Shown: piece by piece, positions 26,528 to 35,964 of the stretch
Position numbering within the stretch: the first letter of the stretch is position 1
Layout of the letters: the number at the start of each line of letters is the position of its first letter
Assembly: GCF_013030945.1 (NCBI RefSeq)
Contig: NZ_JABBXF010000018.1
Span: 78,408 to 142,407, forward strand
Reading direction: 5' to 3'
DNA length: 64,000 nucleotides
Source: Streptomyces morookaense
Lineage (GTDB): Bacteria > Actinomycetota > Actinomycetes > Streptomycetales > Streptomycetaceae
Made by a program: the position numbers and the translations under genes
Notes under the pieces: generated by a model
What the model saw: only the letters and a program-made list of their open reading frames with translations
Told to the model about the DNA's origin: nothing
Database searches by the model: none

Positions 26528-27354
26528 CTCGGGATCTCCTCGATGACGGTCTTGATGAAGGCTGCGGAGTCGATCGGTGACAGCGCGCACGCGCTGAGCA
26601 TCTCGTACGCGCGGCGGTGTCGGGCGACTCGGATGGGATCCTCCAGGAACTCCATTGTCGAGATGGTCTCCTCGTAGGCCACCGTGGCACCGCTCTCCGA
26701 GATGAACAACGTCAAATGCCCGCCCATGAGCGGGTGTTCCCCATGGTTGAACGGGAGAACTTGCACAAGGTGTGTCCGGCTGGACGCGACTGCGGCCAGG
26801 GCCGCCAACTGATCACGCCAGATGTCGCTGCCTCCGACTGGTCGCCGCAGGACCGCCTCGTCGAGGATGTACGAGAGTTCCGGGGGCCGGTCGGCCTGCA
26901 GCAACGCCTGACGGCTCATGCGCAGCGCAACCATCTCCTCGACCTTTTCCTCTGACCGCGTGGGATCGCCGGTGCGAAAGAGGGCGCGGGCGTAATCCGC
27001 AGTCTGCATGAGTCCTGGGACGAAGCATCCCGCGTATTCCTTGATGCACCGGACCTTCGCCTCCAACTCCCGTCCTCGGCGGTACTTGTCCGGATGCGCC
27101 TCCCGCTGCGCGATCTTGTAGAGCGCCACGAACAGGCTCCCGGTTCCGAACTCCGCATCCAGCGCCTCGGCCAGGCCCGGCGGCGGCAAGCACTCCGCCG
27201 CCTCGATCCGTGCCAGGTGGCTGCGGCTGTAGCGGATCACCTTCGCCAGCTTCTCCAAGCTCAGGCCCGCCCGCTCGCGGTGCCTCCGGAGCTCCGCTCC
27301 GAAGAGGTCGCGGGCCGACCGGTCCGGATTCAGCTCACGTCCTGGTCTGGCCAT
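26524..27354 (-). CDS. XRE/DUF5753 transcriptional regulator, WhiJ-like
   Basis: The 276-residue protein has an XRE helix-turn-helix at about residues 18-75 (FGAELRRHRERAGLSLEKLAKVIRYSRSHLARIE) and a DUF5753 domain (YAGCFVPGLMQTADYARALF, then QVLPFNHGEHPLMGGHLTLF). It is coupled to the downstream DUF397 gene. Upstream on the opposite strand is the small CxxC protein gene often found near such pairs. The target is unknown. Confidence 0.92.
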   Translation of the reverse strand: MARPGRELNPDRSARDLFGAELRRHRERAGLSLEKLAKVIRYSRSHLARIEAAECLPPPGLAEALDAEFGTGSLFVALYKIAQREAHPDKYRRGRELEAKVRCIKEYAGCFVPGLMQTADYARALFRTGDPTRSEEKVEEMVALRMSRQALLQADRPPELSYILDEAVLRRPVGGSDIWRDQLAALAAVASSRTHLVQVLPFNHGEHPLMGGHLTLFISESGATVAYEETISTMEFLEDPIRVARHRRAYEMLSACALSPIDSAAFIKTVIEEIPR

Positions 27355-27476
27355 GCGCAGCAGCACCCCGTTTTCCCTAGGCCCGGGCTGGGACAGCAAC
27401 CCCCTTCCGGAGCGTACGTCGCAACCGCAACCCTGTTGCCCCACCCACCAGTTGAACCCACGTACGAGGTACCCCC

Positions 27477-27653
27477 ATGCCGTCATCCGCCCCACCGCCT
27501 CCGCCGCCCCTGCCGCTCCGGCGTCGTCCTGCGCCCTGTGCGGAGTGCCGCCGTATCCGTGCGGCCTATCACGAGGCCTCCCGCGACGGGAATCACGCCG
27601 CTGTCCAGTGGTGCATCGAGGAGATGGGGCGCCATTACCGTGCCGTCCACTGA
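27477..27653 (+). CDS. Small CxxC protein, 58 aa
   Basis: The 58-residue protein has a Pro-rich start (MPSSAPPPPPPLPLRRRP), a CAECRR zinc-knuckle-like pair and a helical tail AAVQWCIEEMGRHYRAVH. GAGGT lies upstream of the ATG. It is divergent from the XRE regulator. Similar short CxxC proteins with a GRHxxxxH end accompany XRE/DUF397 pairs in streptomycetes, as far as I recall. Its function is unknown. Confidence 0.65.
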   Translation: MPSSAPPPPPPLPLRRRPAPCAECRRIRAAYHEASRDGNHAAVQWCIEEMGRHYRAVH

Positions 27654-27781
27654 GGGCGGTGAAACCGGCCAAGTTCACTGGGACTTGTGACCGGTTCATT
27701 GCCGTCCGGCCCCACGCGCACCAACAATGCACACGTCAAAACGTGCTGCACGTCCGACCGATCGGAGAGGAACCACCCCCC

Positions 27782-28663
27782 ATGAGAAGACCTCTCGTTG
27801 GTGCGCTGACCACGCTGCTCTTCGCCGGCGCCACCGTCGTCGGCACCGGTACCGGCGCCGCTCAGGCCGCCGCCCCCCGGACCGTCGACTTCGCCGGTAC
27901 CGTCGCGCTCAGCAACTGCTCGGGATCGCTGATCCGGATGCCGAGTTCGGGCGACAACGACCCCGCCCTGGTGATGACCAACGGGCACTGTCTGGAGACG
28001 GGCATGCCGGACCCCGGCACCGTGATCACCGATCAGTCGTCGTCCCGTACGTTCAGCCTGCTGAACTCGTCCGCGGGCAAGGCCGGCACGCTGCAGGCGA
28101 CGAAGGTCGCGTACTCGACGATGACCGACACGGACGTCACGCTCTACGAGCTGAACACGACCTATGCCCAGATCAAGCAGCGGTACGGGATCGACGCGCT
28201 GAGCCTGTCGCCCGACCACCCCGTCGCCGGTACCGCGATCAAGGTCGTCTCCGGGTTCTGGAAGAAGATCTACTCCTGCAACGTGGACGGGTTCGTGCAC
28301 GAGCTGCACGAGGCCGGCTACGTGTGGAAGGACTCGCTGCGCTACACGTCCACCTGTGACGTCATAGGGGGGACCTCCGGCTCGCCGGTCGTCGACGTGT
28401 CCACCGGCAAGGTGGTCGCGATCAACAACACCGGGAACGAGAACGGTGAGCAGTGCACGATGAACAATCCGTGCGAGGTCGACGAGAACGGCAACGTCAC
28501 GGTGCACCAGGGAACGAACTACGCCGAGGAGACCTACGGGATCGCCAAGTGCTTCGGCACCGGCAACAAGCTGGACCTCGGACTGCCGGGCTGCACGCTG
28601 CCGCAGCCGGGCGGGACCGACGAGGGTGACGGCGCGGTGCGTTCCGCCGGGCACCGCGCGTAG
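27782..28663 (+). CDS. Secreted trypsin-like serine protease
   Basis: The 293-residue protein has a signal peptide (residues 1-31, cleavage near AQAAA). The S1-type catalytic triad is H69 in TNGHC, D118 in DTDVTLYE and S199 in GGTSGSPV. Two cysteines flank the substrate region. The C-terminal tail is short and Gly/Asp-rich. The ATG at 27782 follows GGAGAGGAA. A T-tailed intrinsic terminator follows. It is probably an extracellular protease expressed alone. Confidence 0.92.
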   Translation: MRRPLVGALTTLLFAGATVVGTGTGAAQAAAPRTVDFAGTVALSNCSGSLIRMPSSGDNDPALVMTNGHCLETGMPDPGTVITDQSSSRTFSLLNSSAGKAGTLQATKVAYSTMTDTDVTLYELNTTYAQIKQRYGIDALSLSPDHPVAGTAIKVVSGFWKKIYSCNVDGFVHELHEAGYVWKDSLRYTSTCDVIGGTSGSPVVDVSTGKVVAINNTGNENGEQCTMNNPCEVDENGNVTVHQGTNYAEETYGIAKCFGTGNKLDLGLPGCTLPQPGGTDEGDGAVRSAGHRA

Positions 28664-28683
28664 CGTTCGTTCGCCGACCGTAC

Positions 28684-28717
28684 GCCCCGCTCACCATGTG
28701 TGAGCGGGGCGGATTTT
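28684..28717 (+). terminator. Intrinsic terminator of the protease gene
   Basis: GCCCCGCTCA and TGAGCGGGGC form a perfect 10-bp stem around a 7-nt loop, followed by GGATTTTTT. The T-run makes it a canonical rho-independent terminator, which is rare in this genome type. Confidence 0.85.
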
Positions 28718-28956
28718 TTCCACTTTCCCCTTGACGTGGGGCGAATCGGGAGGAAACTGGAATTTACACCAGACAACCGGTGAGAGCCGCACCTATCGGT
28801 GAAGACGTTCATCGATCCGAGTGACCCCATCTCGGCAAACTGGCTAGGCCCCCGGAAGGGCACGTATCGAGGACTGGGAAGTCGGCGACGACCGAAAGCC
28901 CGGTAATCGATATGGAGCGCCGGGGGCTGTCGCATGTCAGGAGCCGGCGGCAGGCC
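28718..28956 (+). ncRNA. Unassigned structured intergenic region, possible small RNA
   Basis: No convincing protein gene lies here, and GC is lower than in neighbouring genes. Several compatible stems can be drawn: CCGAG/CTCGG at 28817-28821 and 28831-28835; a long-range 9-bp pairing of 28847-28855 with 28920-28928; an 8-bp pairing of 28863-28870 with 28907-28914; and inside it GACT-GGGA-AGTC at 28872-28883. A 36-codon GTG frame at 28799-28906 has weak coding bias. I cannot match it to a riboswitch class. It lies between convergent genes, so a cis-regulatory role is unlikely. Confidence 0.3.
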
Positions 28957-30669
28957 TTACGGCAGGCCGTGGACGTGCGGGCCGACCGCGTTGGACCAGG
29001 TGCTGCCCGCCGCGGCGTCCCAGTTGGTGGACCACGTCATGGCCCCGCGCAGACCGGGGTAGGTGTGCGGCGGCTTGAACGTGCCGCAGTTCGTCCCCTT
29101 CGTCAGGCAGTCCAGTGCCGCATTGACCACCGACGGGTCCACGTAGCCGCTGCCCGCGCCGCGGGGCGAGGCGGGGAGGCCGAGGCCCACCTGGGAGGGG
29201 GCGAGGCCGCCCTCCAGCTGGGTGCAGGCCAGGGCGGTGAGGAAGTCGACGGAGCCCTGTGCGTAGACCTGGCCGTCGCAGCCGTTCATGGAACCGCTGT
29301 TGTAGAACTGGGTGTTGACGACGGTCAGGATGTCCTTGATGTTGAGCGCCGTCCGGAAGTAGGAGGCGGACGTCGACTGCATGTCGATCGTCTGCGGCGC
29401 CATGGTGATCACGAGCTTGCCGCCCGCCTTGGCGGACAGGGAGCGCAGGGCCTGGCTCATGTAGGTGGGGTCGAGGCCGTTCTCCAGGTCGATGTCCACG
29501 CCGTTGAAGCCGTACTTCTGCATCAGGGTGTAGACGCTGGCGGCGAAGTTCTCCGCCGAGGTCGAGTCGTTGACCGACACCGCTCCCTTTTCCCCGCCGA
29601 CGGAGAGGATCACGGACTTGCCGGCCGCCTGCTTGGCGGCGATGTCCGCCTTGAACTGGGCGTCGCTGTACTTCAGGGCGGGGTCGAGGGTGAAGTCGAC
29701 GGCGCCGGGTGTGGTGGTGGCGTCGGCGAAGGCGACGGCGATGATGTCGTACTGGTCCTGCACGTCGCTGATCTTCTGGACGGTGGCGCCGTTGTCGAAG
29801 TTCTGCCAGTAGCCGGTGACCGCGTGCTTCGGGACGTTGCCGGGGTTGCCGCCGCTGCCGGCCGAGGTCGTGGCGGTGACCTGGGCGGACTTCGCGGATT
29901 CCCCGGTCGCGTTGGTCGCGCTGACCTGGAACGTGTACGCGGTGGAGGGGGTCAGCCCGGTGACCACGGCCGAAGTGCCGGTCACCGACTGGACCTTGGT
30001 GCCGCCCTGGTAGACGTTGTAGCCGGTCGCGTGGGGGGCCGGGTTCCAGGACAGGGCCACGGACGACGAGGTGACGGTCCCGGCCGTCAGGCCGCCCGGG
30101 GTGTCGGGCACGGGGTCGCCGGGGTTGCCGCCGCCGGGGCCGGTGAGGGTGATGTCGTCGGCGAAGTAGGGCGGTTGGCCGTACCAGCCATGGGTGTAGA
30201 CGGTGACGGTCGTCGTGTCCGGGCCCGTGGTGAAGCTCGTGGAGAGCTGCTGCCAGCTGCTCGCACTCGGGGTCCAGGTGGAGACGTCCGTGGTGCCGGT
30301 GCCGCTCGCGCCGAGGTAGACGTACGAGCCCTGGACCCAGGCGCTCAGCGCGTACGAGGAGTTGGGCCGGACGCTCACGGTCTGCGAGCACTGGGCGTCG
30401 TCGGAACCGGCGGGAGTGGCCTTGAGGGCGGCCGAGCCGCTGTGGACGGGCGAGGCGGTCGTGGCCCCGCTGCCGTTGGTACAGGTCCAGTTGGACAGGC
30501 CCGACTCGAAGCCGGGGTTCTGGACGAGGTTGCCGCCGTCCGCATGCGCGGCGGTTCCGGTGACGGTCAGGCCTGCGGCGCCCAGGGCCAGGGCGGCGAG
30601 GAGGCCGGCGGAACGGCGGCCTCTCCTCCGGCGTCCGGATGCTCTGTGTACCGATGTGATGACGTGCAC
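28957..30669 (-). CDS. Secreted family 18 chitinase with carbohydrate-binding and FnIII domains
   Basis: The 570-residue modular enzyme has a signal peptide (to about residue 43, AHADGG), an N-terminal beta-sandwich carbohydrate-binding domain (NLVQNPGFESGLSNW, residues ~46-180), and a fibronectin III domain (~190-280). A GH18 catalytic domain (~295-570) follows. The active-site motif is NGVDIDLE with the catalytic Glu near 395; the first motif residue is Asn, as in several Streptomyces chitinases. It releases chitooligosaccharides outside the cell. The GTG at 30669 has GGAGG. A DasR-type operator lies 42 nt upstream. Confidence 0.93.
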   Translation of the reverse strand: MHVITSVHRASGRRRRGRRSAGLLAALALGAAGLTVTGTAAHADGGNLVQNPGFESGLSNWTCTNGSGATTASPVHSGSAALKATPAGSDDAQCSQTVSVRPNSSYALSAWVQGSYVYLGASGTGTTDVSTWTPSASSWQQLSTSFTTGPDTTTVTVYTHGWYGQPPYFADDITLTGPGGGNPGDPVPDTPGGLTAGTVTSSSVALSWNPAPHATGYNVYQGGTKVQSVTGTSAVVTGLTPSTAYTFQVSATNATGESAKSAQVTATTSAGSGGNPGNVPKHAVTGYWQNFDNGATVQKISDVQDQYDIIAVAFADATTTPGAVDFTLDPALKYSDAQFKADIAAKQAAGKSVILSVGGEKGAVSVNDSTSAENFAASVYTLMQKYGFNGVDIDLENGLDPTYMSQALRSLSAKAGGKLVITMAPQTIDMQSTSASYFRTALNIKDILTVVNTQFYNSGSMNGCDGQVYAQGSVDFLTALACTQLEGGLAPSQVGLGLPASPRGAGSGYVDPSVVNAALDCLTKGTNCGTFKPPHTYPGLRGAMTWSTNWDAAAGSTWSNAVGPHVHGLP

Positions 30670-30710
30670 TACTGCCTCCGGTGGGAAGGGAGTTGGTTAG
30701 CGCGTGAGGA

Positions 30711-30735
30711 TGGTCTAGTCCAATCCGTTCGTCAA
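30711..30735 (-). promoter_or_regulatory. Chitinase promoter with DasR-responsive element
   Basis: TGGTCTAGTCCA at 30711-30722 matches the dre consensus TGGTCTAGACCA at 11 of 12 positions. A -35-like TTGACG lies at 30735-30730 on the minus strand, so the site falls in the promoter spacer. DasR, the GlcNAc-responsive GntR repressor of Streptomyces, is known to control chitinase genes through such sites. Confidence 0.75.
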
Positions 30736-30836
30736 GGGTTTCGGAGAACGGTTCTCAGCCGCTCCCAACACGGATAAAGTGCGGAGGCACCACAGCACCA
30801 CACGCCCCCGCGGCCGGAGTGAACGGGGAAGCAGAC

Positions 30837-31772
30837 GTGCCGATTGCGACAGCGGTCACCAGTTCCGACCTGGTGCTGCCCGCGCCGGACGGCCCTGCTC
30901 CCGCCGCTGCCGTCCTCCGGGCGCCGCAGGAACAGCAGTTGGAGGAGGCCGTCGCCGAAGCGGGTGCGCTGCTGGAGCAGTGCGGCCATCTCGTCGTGGT
31001 CTACCCGGACTCCCTGGACGGCGCCCACGTGCGGCGGCTGCACGCCGTGCGTGCGCTGCTGGAGAGCGACCGCGTCGCCCTGCTGCCCGTCGCGCTGCCA
31101 CCGCTCGCCGTCGCCGTACTGGCCCGGCAGTTACGGCAGTTGTCGGCCTCCGACCTGAGCCCCGGAGTCCTCGCCTCCGCCGCCCGGCTGCTCGCCCACT
31201 ACATCCACGCGGGCGCCGAACTCGCGGGCCCGGGCGGCATGGCCCGCCTCGACCGGGTGGACGCCGGGCTCGGCAGCCACCTCGCCGCCCTGCTCCCCGG
31301 CACCCGGTTCTGCGCGCTCGTCCACCCCGTGCCGGCGCTGCTGCGCACCGGCGGTCCCGCCGGGCGGGCGGCGGCCGCGCCCGAGGGGCCGGGCTTCGTG
31401 ACCTCGCTGACCGTGGCCCGCAGCAGGCCGTGCCGGGAGGGGGACTGGGTGACCGGCACCCTCGCGCCCGCCTGGCGCGTGCGCGGGGTGCAGGAGGTCC
31501 AGCCGCTGCCCGCGGAGTCCCGGCGCTGGTGGGGCACGCAGCGGGCCGTGGAGTTCGCGGCCGCGATCCCCGACCCCTCGGTGCTCTACCAGCTCGTCTC
31601 CTCCGTGCGGCGGGAGGAGTGCCACTGGTGCGGGCGCGAACTCATCGGCGACCGCTGCGGGTTCTGCAACGCGCCCCTCGCGCGCGCCGGGGGCACCCCC
31701 GCCCTCGGGCCGCCGGCCCGGGCCCGTACCGCCCTCTCCGCCGCCGTCGCCGCCGCTCCGAACAGCTGCTGA
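30837..31772 (+). CDS. Head gene of the Tad locus, unknown function, C-terminal zinc-ribbon motif
   Basis: The 311-residue protein is Ala/Leu-rich and not recognisable by fold. Its C-terminus has two CxxC knuckles (CHWCGRELIGDRCGFC) suggesting a zinc site. There is no clear membrane segment or signal peptide. It starts the co-directional Tad pilus gene set, 18 nt upstream of cpaB. The GTG at 30837 has GGGGAAG; the in-frame GTG at 30819 has no proper ribosome site. A regulatory or assembly role in the pilus system is inferred from position only. Confidence 0.75.
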   Translation: MPIATAVTSSDLVLPAPDGPAPAAAVLRAPQEQQLEEAVAEAGALLEQCGHLVVVYPDSLDGAHVRRLHAVRALLESDRVALLPVALPPLAVAVLARQLRQLSASDLSPGVLASAARLLAHYIHAGAELAGPGGMARLDRVDAGLGSHLAALLPGTRFCALVHPVPALLRTGGPAGRAAAAPEGPGFVTSLTVARSRPCREGDWVTGTLAPAWRVRGVQEVQPLPAESRRWWGTQRAVEFAAAIPDPSVLYQLVSSVRREECHWCGRELIGDRCGFCNAPLARAGGTPALGPPARARTALSAAVAAAPNSC

Positions 31773-31790
31773 ACGAGGTTCGCCGTCCCC

Positions 31791-32516
31791 ATGAATTCAC
31801 GCCAGCGCCGCGGGATCGTCCTCCTGCTCCTGTCGGCCCTCTGTGCCGCGGGTGCCTTCGCCGGGGTGTTCGCGGTCGTCCACGACGCCGAGTCCGAGGT
31901 GGGGCCGGAGGTCACCGCGTACCGGCTGCGGACCGACGTCCCCGCCTACCGGACGCTCGACGGCGGCGAGTTCGAGCGGATCTCGATGCCGCGGCGCTGG
32001 CTGCCGGTGACGGCCGTCACCGATCTCGACGAGGTGCACGGGAAGATCGCCGTCACCCCGCTGCGGCGCGGCTCGCTGCTGCAGAGCGACATGATCGTCG
32101 CGCGGCCGGCGCTGAGCCCGGGGCAGCAGGAGATCGCCATCATGATCGACGCGGCGACGGGCGTCGCCGGGAAGATCAACCCCGGGGCGCGGGTCAACAT
32201 CTACGCCACCTTCGACGGCAAGGACCAGGGGCAGGGCGCCAAGCCCGTCTCCAAGGTCATCGTCGCCGGGGCGCGGGTCATGGATGTCGGCAAGCTCACC
32301 CCCTTCGACCGGGACCGCGACGGCGGCGGCGGGGCGACGGTCCGCCGGGCCGGGGACGCCGTGCCGATCACCTTCGCGCTCGACACCAAGGACGCACAAC
32401 GCGTCGCCTACGCCGAGTCGTTCGCCTCCCACGTCCGCCTCGCCCTCGTCGCTCCCGGTGGCGACGACGGCGTCGGCAGCGGCGACCGCACCTACACCCT
32501 CGACGGCGACAAGTAG
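31791..32516 (+). CDS. cpaB: Flp pilus assembly protein CpaB (SAF domain)
   Basis: The 241-residue protein has an N-terminal signal anchor (IVLLLLSALCAAGAFAGVFAV), an SAF domain (VPAYRTLDGGEFERISMPRRWLP) and an RcpC/CpaB region with INPGARVNIYATFD. CpaB proteins sit in the envelope and help Tad pilus assembly. It lies between the head gene and the CpaE-TadE fusion, with 13 nt to the next start. Confidence 0.87.
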   Translation: MNSRQRRGIVLLLLSALCAAGAFAGVFAVVHDAESEVGPEVTAYRLRTDVPAYRTLDGGEFERISMPRRWLPVTAVTDLDEVHGKIAVTPLRRGSLLQSDMIVARPALSPGQQEIAIMIDAATGVAGKINPGARVNIYATFDGKDQGQGAKPVSKVIVAGARVMDVGKLTPFDRDRDGGGGATVRRAGDAVPITFALDTKDAQRVAYAESFASHVRLALVAPGGDDGVGSGDRTYTLDGDK

Positions 32517-32529
32517 AGGCAGGGCCACG

Positions 32530-34164
32530 GTGACGATCCGAATCCTCCCCGCCATCGGCGACCCGGAGACCGCGCGGTCCGTCTGCGGGCTGCTCGGACA
32601 GCTGCCCGGCGTGGAACTGCTGCAGACCGCCACCGACTCGACACGGCTGCTGGACACGCTCGGCGCACTGGCAGCGGCCTCGGTGCGGGAGCTGCCCGAG
32701 GTCGTCCTCGTCCACGAGCGCATCGGGCCGGTGCCCGCCCTCGAACTCGTCCGGGAGATCGCCCTCCGCTTCCCCGTCACCGGCGTCGTCCTGGCCGCCG
32801 CCGACGCCGGACCGGCGCTGTACGCGGCCGCCATGGACTGCGGCGCGCGGGGGCTGGCCGCGCTGCCGCCGACGTACGACGAACTGGGGGCGCGGGTCCA
32901 GGCCGCCGCGCACTGGGCGACCGGGGTGCGGCAGCACCTGGGCGGCGGTGCGCCCGCGTACCCCGCGGGCGGCGGGCTCGCCGCGGGGCGGCTCGTCGCC
33001 GTCGTCGGGGCCAAGGGCGGCGTCGGGACGACCGTGACCGCCGTCCAGCTCGCCCTCGCCGCGTGCGCCGCCGGGCGCAGCGTGGCCCTGGCCGACCTGG
33101 ACCTGCAGTCCGGCGACGTCGCCTCCTACCTGGACGTCCAATTCCGCCGCTCCGTCGCCGACTTGGCGGGCATCGCCGACATCTCGCCGCAGGTGCTGCA
33201 GGACGCGGTCTTCCCGCACCCCACCGGGCTGGGCCTGCTGCTCGCCCCCGCGGAGGGCGAGCGCGGCGAGGAGGTCGGCGACCACGCGGCACGGCAGATC
33301 GCGGCGGCGCTGCGCAGCCGGTACGAGGTGGTCGTCGTGGACTGCGGCACGCAGATCACCGCGGCGGGTGCCGCGGTGATCGAGACGGCGGACGTGGCGC
33401 TGCTGGTCACCACGCCGGACGTGGTGTCCGTGCGGGCCGCGAAGCGGATGGTGCGGCTGTGGGAGCGGCTGCAGATCCGGAAGGCGGAGGAGACGACGAC
33501 GGTGGTCAACCGCTATGCGCGGCACGCGGAGATCCAGCCGCCGCTGGTGGCCCGCACGACGGGCACGGCCACGGCGCGGACGACCGTGCCGGCCGCCTTC
33601 CGCGAGCTGCGGGGGGCCGTTGACTCCGGCCGGATGCAGGACCTGGACCCGCGGTCCGGGGTGCGGCAGGCGCTGTGGGCGCTGGCCGGTGAACTGGGCC
33701 TGGCGGCCCCGCCGGGGCGGCACCGCGCGCTGGGGCACGCGCGCGGCGGCGGCACGGGCCCGGACCAGCTGCTGCCGGTGCCGGCGACCCCGCCGCCGGG
33801 CCGCTTCCGCCGGCGCGGGGGCGGTGGCGACCGGGGCCAGCTCGCGGTGGAGTTCGCGGGTCTGCTGCCGCTGATCCTGGTGGCGCTGGCGGTGGTGTGG
33901 CAGTGCGTGCTGGTCGGCTACGCGTATTCCCTTGCTGGGCATGCGGCGGACCGGGGGGCGCGGGCGGGCGCGGTGGGCCGCGACTGCGCCGCGGAGGCGG
34001 GGGCGGCGGTACCGGGCGGCTGGACGGCGAGCCCGCGGTGCGGTGCGGGGGCCGACGGGGAAGTGGTCGCGGACGTCGCGCTGAAGGTGCCGGTGCTGGT
34101 GCCGGGGGTGGCCAACTGGCCGTGGGTGGTCCGGAGTACCGCCGCTGCGGTACGGGAGGACTGA
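32530..34164 (+). CDS. CpaE-like pilus ATPase fused to a TadE-like pseudopilin segment
   Basis: The 544-residue protein has three parts. Residues 1-145 form a receiver-like domain (VVLVHERIGPVPALELVREIA) without clear phosphoacceptor residues. Residues 155-400 are a MinD/ParA-type ATPase with deviant Walker A GAKGGVGTT at 161-169 and VVDCGTQ. From residue 434, DRGQLAVEFAGLLPLILVALAVVWQ is a TadE-type hydrophobic pilin motif with a short extracytoplasmic tail. CpaE and TadE are separate proteins in Caulobacter. Here one frame runs through both, with a Pro/Arg-rich linker. The GTG at 32530 follows AGGG. Confidence 0.8.
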   Translation: MTIRILPAIGDPETARSVCGLLGQLPGVELLQTATDSTRLLDTLGALAAASVRELPEVVLVHERIGPVPALELVREIALRFPVTGVVLAAADAGPALYAAAMDCGARGLAALPPTYDELGARVQAAAHWATGVRQHLGGGAPAYPAGGGLAAGRLVAVVGAKGGVGTTVTAVQLALAACAAGRSVALADLDLQSGDVASYLDVQFRRSVADLAGIADISPQVLQDAVFPHPTGLGLLLAPAEGERGEEVGDHAARQIAAALRSRYEVVVVDCGTQITAAGAAVIETADVALLVTTPDVVSVRAAKRMVRLWERLQIRKAEETTTVVNRYARHAEIQPPLVARTTGTATARTTVPAAFRELRGAVDSGRMQDLDPRSGVRQALWALAGELGLAAPPGRHRALGHARGGGTGPDQLLPVPATPPPGRFRRRGGGGDRGQLAVEFAGLLPLILVALAVVWQCVLVGYAYSLAGHAADRGARAGAVGRDCAAEAGAAVPGGWTASPRCGAGADGEVVADVALKVPVLVPGVANWPWVVRSTAAAVRED

Positions 34165-34165
34165 C

Positions 34166-34611
34166 GTGGTGGGCGGGGGGTGGAGCCCCCGGAGGGGGGT
34201 TCGGGGGGCTTGCCCCCCGAGAAACGGGAAGGGGCGGGTTGGGGACCGAGGGTCGGCCTCGGTCGAATTCCTCGGGTTTCTCCCCGTGTTGCTCGCCGTG
34301 GCGCTCGGCGCCATCACCCTGGGCCTGGCCGCCTTCGCCGCCCAGCAGGCGACGACCGCCGCCCGCGCCGCCGCCCGTACCGCCACCCTCGACGAACCCC
34401 GCACCACCCCCGAAGCGGCCGCGCGCAGCGCGATGACCGGGTGGGTCGCCGGACGGGCGGACGTCGGCGCAGGACGGTGCCCGGCCCGGGACGTCACCGC
34501 CACGGTCACCGTCACCGTCCCCGCGCTCCTCCCCGGCACCGGTTTCCACGTGACCCGGCACGCGACCATGCCCTGCCCCGACCCCGGCCCCGGCCCCGGG
34601 GAGGGGGGCCC

Positions 34612-34615
<4 letters not shown>
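34166..34615 (+). CDS. TadE-like minor pilin
   Basis: The 149-residue protein has the TadE motif DRGSASVEFLGFLPVLLAVALG at about residues 27-48, one membrane helix and an extracytoplasmic domain with cysteines. The GTG at 34166 has GGAGG inside the end of the preceding gene, and the stop overlaps tadA (ATGA). Residues 4-17 are encoded by a GC-rich hairpin repeat (34176-34221), so the N-terminus is atypical (GGGWSPRRGVRGACPPRN). Confidence 0.8.
34176..34221. repeat. GC-rich hairpin repeat within the tadE-like 5' end
   Basis: Alternating G and C runs (GGGGGTGGAGCCCCC, then GGGGGGCTTGCCCCCC) form two adjacent hairpins. The pattern resembles streptomycete intergenic repeats; a similar GGGGGCAAGCCCCC hairpin follows pckG at 15067-15084. 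Here it is translated. Confidence 0.55.
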
Positions 34616-35958
<1,343 letters not shown>

Positions 35959-35964
35959 CCGCAC

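Noticed and set aside
28740..28800. Cobalamin riboswitch, suggested by GGTGTAAATTCC on the minus strand
   Set aside because: The rest of the cobalamin consensus (CCGCCACTG and the B12 box) is missing, and no gene lies downstream in that orientation.
28799..28906. 36-codon GTG frame (VKTFIDPSDPISANW...)
   Set aside because: Third-position GC is only about two thirds, there is no convincing ribosome site, and the DNA folds as RNA; noted as a weak alternative.
28912..30777. 621-codon frame antisense to the chitinase
   Set aside because: Composition is Gly/Val/Arg-rich and featureless; the opposite strand encodes an intact modular GH18 chitinase.
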